Assembly: GCA_009843725.1 (NCBI GenBank) | Contig: VYCX01000339.1 | Span: forward strand, 1 to 7,800 | Direction: 5' to 3' | Length of the DNA stretch: 7,800 nucleotides | Origin: Boseongicola sp. SB0675_bin_26 | Lineage (GTDB): Bacteria; Pseudomonadota; Alphaproteobacteria; Rhodobacterales; Rhodobacteraceae | Shown: piece after piece, positions 6,382 through 7,800 of the stretch | Layout: each line of letters opens with the position of its first letter | How positions within the stretch are numbered: the first letter of the stretch is position 1 | Made by a program: the position numbers and the translations under genes | Notes under the pieces: model-generated | Database searches by the model: none | Seen by the model: the letters and a program-made list of their open reading frames with translations, nothing else | Told to the model about the DNA's origin: nothing

Positions 6382-7274
6382 ATGAGATTCCCTGCCATTT
6401 GCGGCTTGGCCGCTGCAACGGTCCTCTCCCTTGCAGCCTGCGGCAATTCTGGCGTTCGGTCGCCGCTCGGCCCCGAAGACATCAGGGAGCTCACTTGCCT
6501 GTCTGCGCCGTCCGAGACGGGGACGGCGCAGCAGCAACGTCAGCAGCAGATCACTGCGCGCGCAGATTCCCTGGTCGTCTCAACCACACACGTGGACGCC
6601 ATGTCTGCGGAAGGAGCCCACAGATTTCGGATAGTGGCGGAATGCTCCGGGCCTCAGTGCGAGTTGCTCAACCCCGTGACTGGCGAGGCCGAGACGAGCA
6701 ACCTCGACACGGTCGCGGCGACGCCAGGTGATGCTGCCGAAGCCATCGGGTCGGTGCACGGCATTGCCCTGATCTCGGAAAGCACCCGACACATGGGCTT
6801 GGACGGGACCTCGTTCGGTGCCTGGATGGAGCATGGCGCATTCGCGCTCAACATCGTCCGCACGTTTTTTGCGAAGGGATCGAGACCAATTCCGTGCAAG
6901 CGTTCGCACCGGGAGACCTTGCCGAGCGCTCGCTGACTGGATCCGCTACGTGGCTCGGCATCATGGTAGGAACACCAGTTGCCGGGGACGCTCAAGGCGA
7001 CCGGCTCGTCGGAACGGGGGCCCTGAACTACGACATGGATGTCGGCAGGCTCGATGCCGCGTTCAGCGGCATCAAGAACATCGATCGCGGGACGGCATAC
7101 CCTGTCGAGGCGCTGATATTCGCCAATCTTGCGGTCGACCCGGACGGAACCTCCAGCACCGGCCAATCCGGCACCCGCATCCAGGGCGGCTTCCACGGTG
7201 CCGGCCACGTCGTAGTCTCGGGGATCTTCGAGCAATCTGACGTCGTCGGCGCCTTCGGCGCGGCTCGGCAATAG
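6382..7274 (+). pseudogene. Transferrin-binding-protein-like surface lipoprotein, interrupted by a net -1 frameshift
   Basis: Two overlapping frames together make one protein of about 297 residues. The first (6382-6936) begins with a lipoprotein signal, lipobox LAAC with Cys20, then a Gln-rich stretch (about 48-56) and a domain ending in GLDGTSFGAWMEHGAFALN. That frame then yields an unrelated tail and stops at 6934-6936. The family sequence resumes in the -1 frame with GDLAERSLTGSATWLGIMVG, DRLVGTGALNYDMDV, LDAAFSGIKNIDRGTA and the C-terminal IQGGFHGAGHVVVSGIFEQ and VGAFGAARQ, typical of the TbpB beta-barrel fold (GGxFxGxxAxExxGxF). The likely slip site is the run of six T at 6865-6870; one extra T there would join the frames. 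It could be a pseudogene, a sequencing error, or a shifted or phase-variable gene. Family members are presumed outer-membrane or surface lipoproteins; the ligand is unknown. No TonB-dependent receptor or Slam translocon gene is nearby in the window. Confidence 0.75.
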
Positions 7275-7703
7275 GCACGCGAACGAGACCTCAACCGGCA
7301 CACGGCAAAGCTCGGGCTGACGAGGAGAGTTTCGGAACAATGTCTGCACCTGCATTTGCAGCGGGAATCCTTGTGGACAGGATCACTCCTGCATTCAAGC
7401 AGTTGGCCAGGCAAGCGGCTGGGCATGCGAGCCTCTCTCGAGCGAAGCCATTGGCTTCGGCGTCGGTGGCATTGCCGAGTGCAAGCGCGTCATTGCCCGG
7501 ACATGGAAGCGAGAAGGACGGGAAGCGTCGCGCGCCTCGGTCAACTGCCTGGAAACTTCTCTCGAGTCTGAATCAGGATTCAAGCGGCTCACGACGCTTG
7601 GGACGCCTTCCGCGACGACGGTGTTTCCACCATCCCGACCCCGATGGCCGCCAAGCAGGAAGTGTCAATGACCCTGGAGCCAAACCGCGGTCCCGGATAG
7701 CGA
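7275..7703. other. 429-base region without a convincing gene
   Basis: A frame at 7340-7738 (+) starts with an ATG about 10 bases after GAGGAGAG (7322-7329) and encodes MSAPAFAAGILVDRITPAFK, then becomes Arg/Ser-rich low-grade sequence that overlaps the antisense VOC gene. Another plus frame reads a more protein-like stretch (GFGVGGIAECKRVIARTWKR) but has no start. Together these may be pieces of a decayed gene, but I recognise no family. The 8-mer CTCTCGAG occurs twice, near 7435 and 7559. No terminator with a T-tract, tRNA or repeat array was seen. Confidence 0.3.
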
Positions 7704-7800
7704 TCAACTGCCCGGCTTCGGAAAGAACTGGTCGATGAGGATCGGATTTCCGTCAGGGTCCTTTATGATGATGCTCGCAGGTCCAGTCGCTTCCGGGTCC
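7704..7800 (-). CDS. VOC (glyoxalase/bleomycin-resistance fold) family protein, C-terminal 31 residues; 5' end outside the window
   Basis: On the minus strand the frame is open from 7799 to the TGA at 7706-7704 and reads [20 protein letters not shown] followed by FPKPGS. The DPDGN turn followed by a hydrophobic strand is the hallmark of the last beta-alpha-beta-beta-beta unit of VOC proteins, which in many members supplies a metal-binding Glu; here the corresponding region has NPILIDQ, as in the subgroup annotated only as VOC family proteins. Substrate and activity cannot be deduced. The gene points toward the eroded region and is probably the last of its transcript. Confidence 0.8.
   Translation of the reverse strand, partial: DPEATGPASIIIKDPDGNPILIDQFFPKPGS

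Noticed and set aside
6654..7355. A 233-codon minus-strand frame opposite the lipoprotein
   Set aside because: Antisense to the conserved TbpB-like barrel; no family similarity or start signals.

Overview
The window is GC-rich and bacterial. The protein sequences of HisF, HisE, Hpt, the RatA/Coq10-like protein, cytochrome c' and the LysE-type exporter read like those of Alphaproteobacteria, most like the Rhodobacterales/Paracoccaceae. That placement comes from remembered family sequences, not from a search. Most of the window is ordinary chromosome: housekeeping genes first, then a small redox/export cluster, then an eroded accessory region.

Layout. 1-560 (+): the C-terminal half of porphobilinogen synthase (hemB), cut by the window edge. 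756-1517 (+): hisF. 1880-2197 (+): hisE, separated from hisF by an unusually long 362-base gap with no recognisable gene. 2198-2520: a gene-poor convergent spacer with an AT-rich patch. 2521-2973 (-): a RatA/Coq10-type START-domain protein, divergent from hpt at 3045-3620 (+), which appears to use a TTG start behind a very strong ribosome binding site. A long imperfect hairpin follows hpt directly. 3739-4209 and 4255-5127 (+): a secreted cytochrome c' and a membrane-anchored diheme cytochrome c, probably one transcription unit. 5223-5816 (+): a LysE/RhtB-type exporter.

From 5817 onward the sequence looks eroded. On the minus strand, about 5914-6174, there is a remnant of the C-terminus of a TnpB (IS200/IS605-type) nuclease: the zinc-ribbon and final RuvC segment are recognisable, but key residues are replaced. 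At 6382-7274 (+) lies a lipoprotein of the transferrin-binding-protein-like (TbpB barrel) type, split into two frames by a net -1 shift most likely at or near a run of six T at 6865-6870. 7275-7703 has no convincing gene, and at 7704-7800 (-) the C-terminus of a VOC/glyoxalase-fold protein runs off the edge.

Together these genes serve tetrapyrrole synthesis, histidine synthesis (ring closure and the PR-ATP pyrophosphohydrolase step), purine salvage, quinone-linked respiration and periplasmic electron transfer. I do not see a complete new defence or mobile system. The points most worth checking are the frameshifted surface lipoprotein, the TnpB relic, the hisF-hisE gap and several strong hairpins that lack T-tracts.
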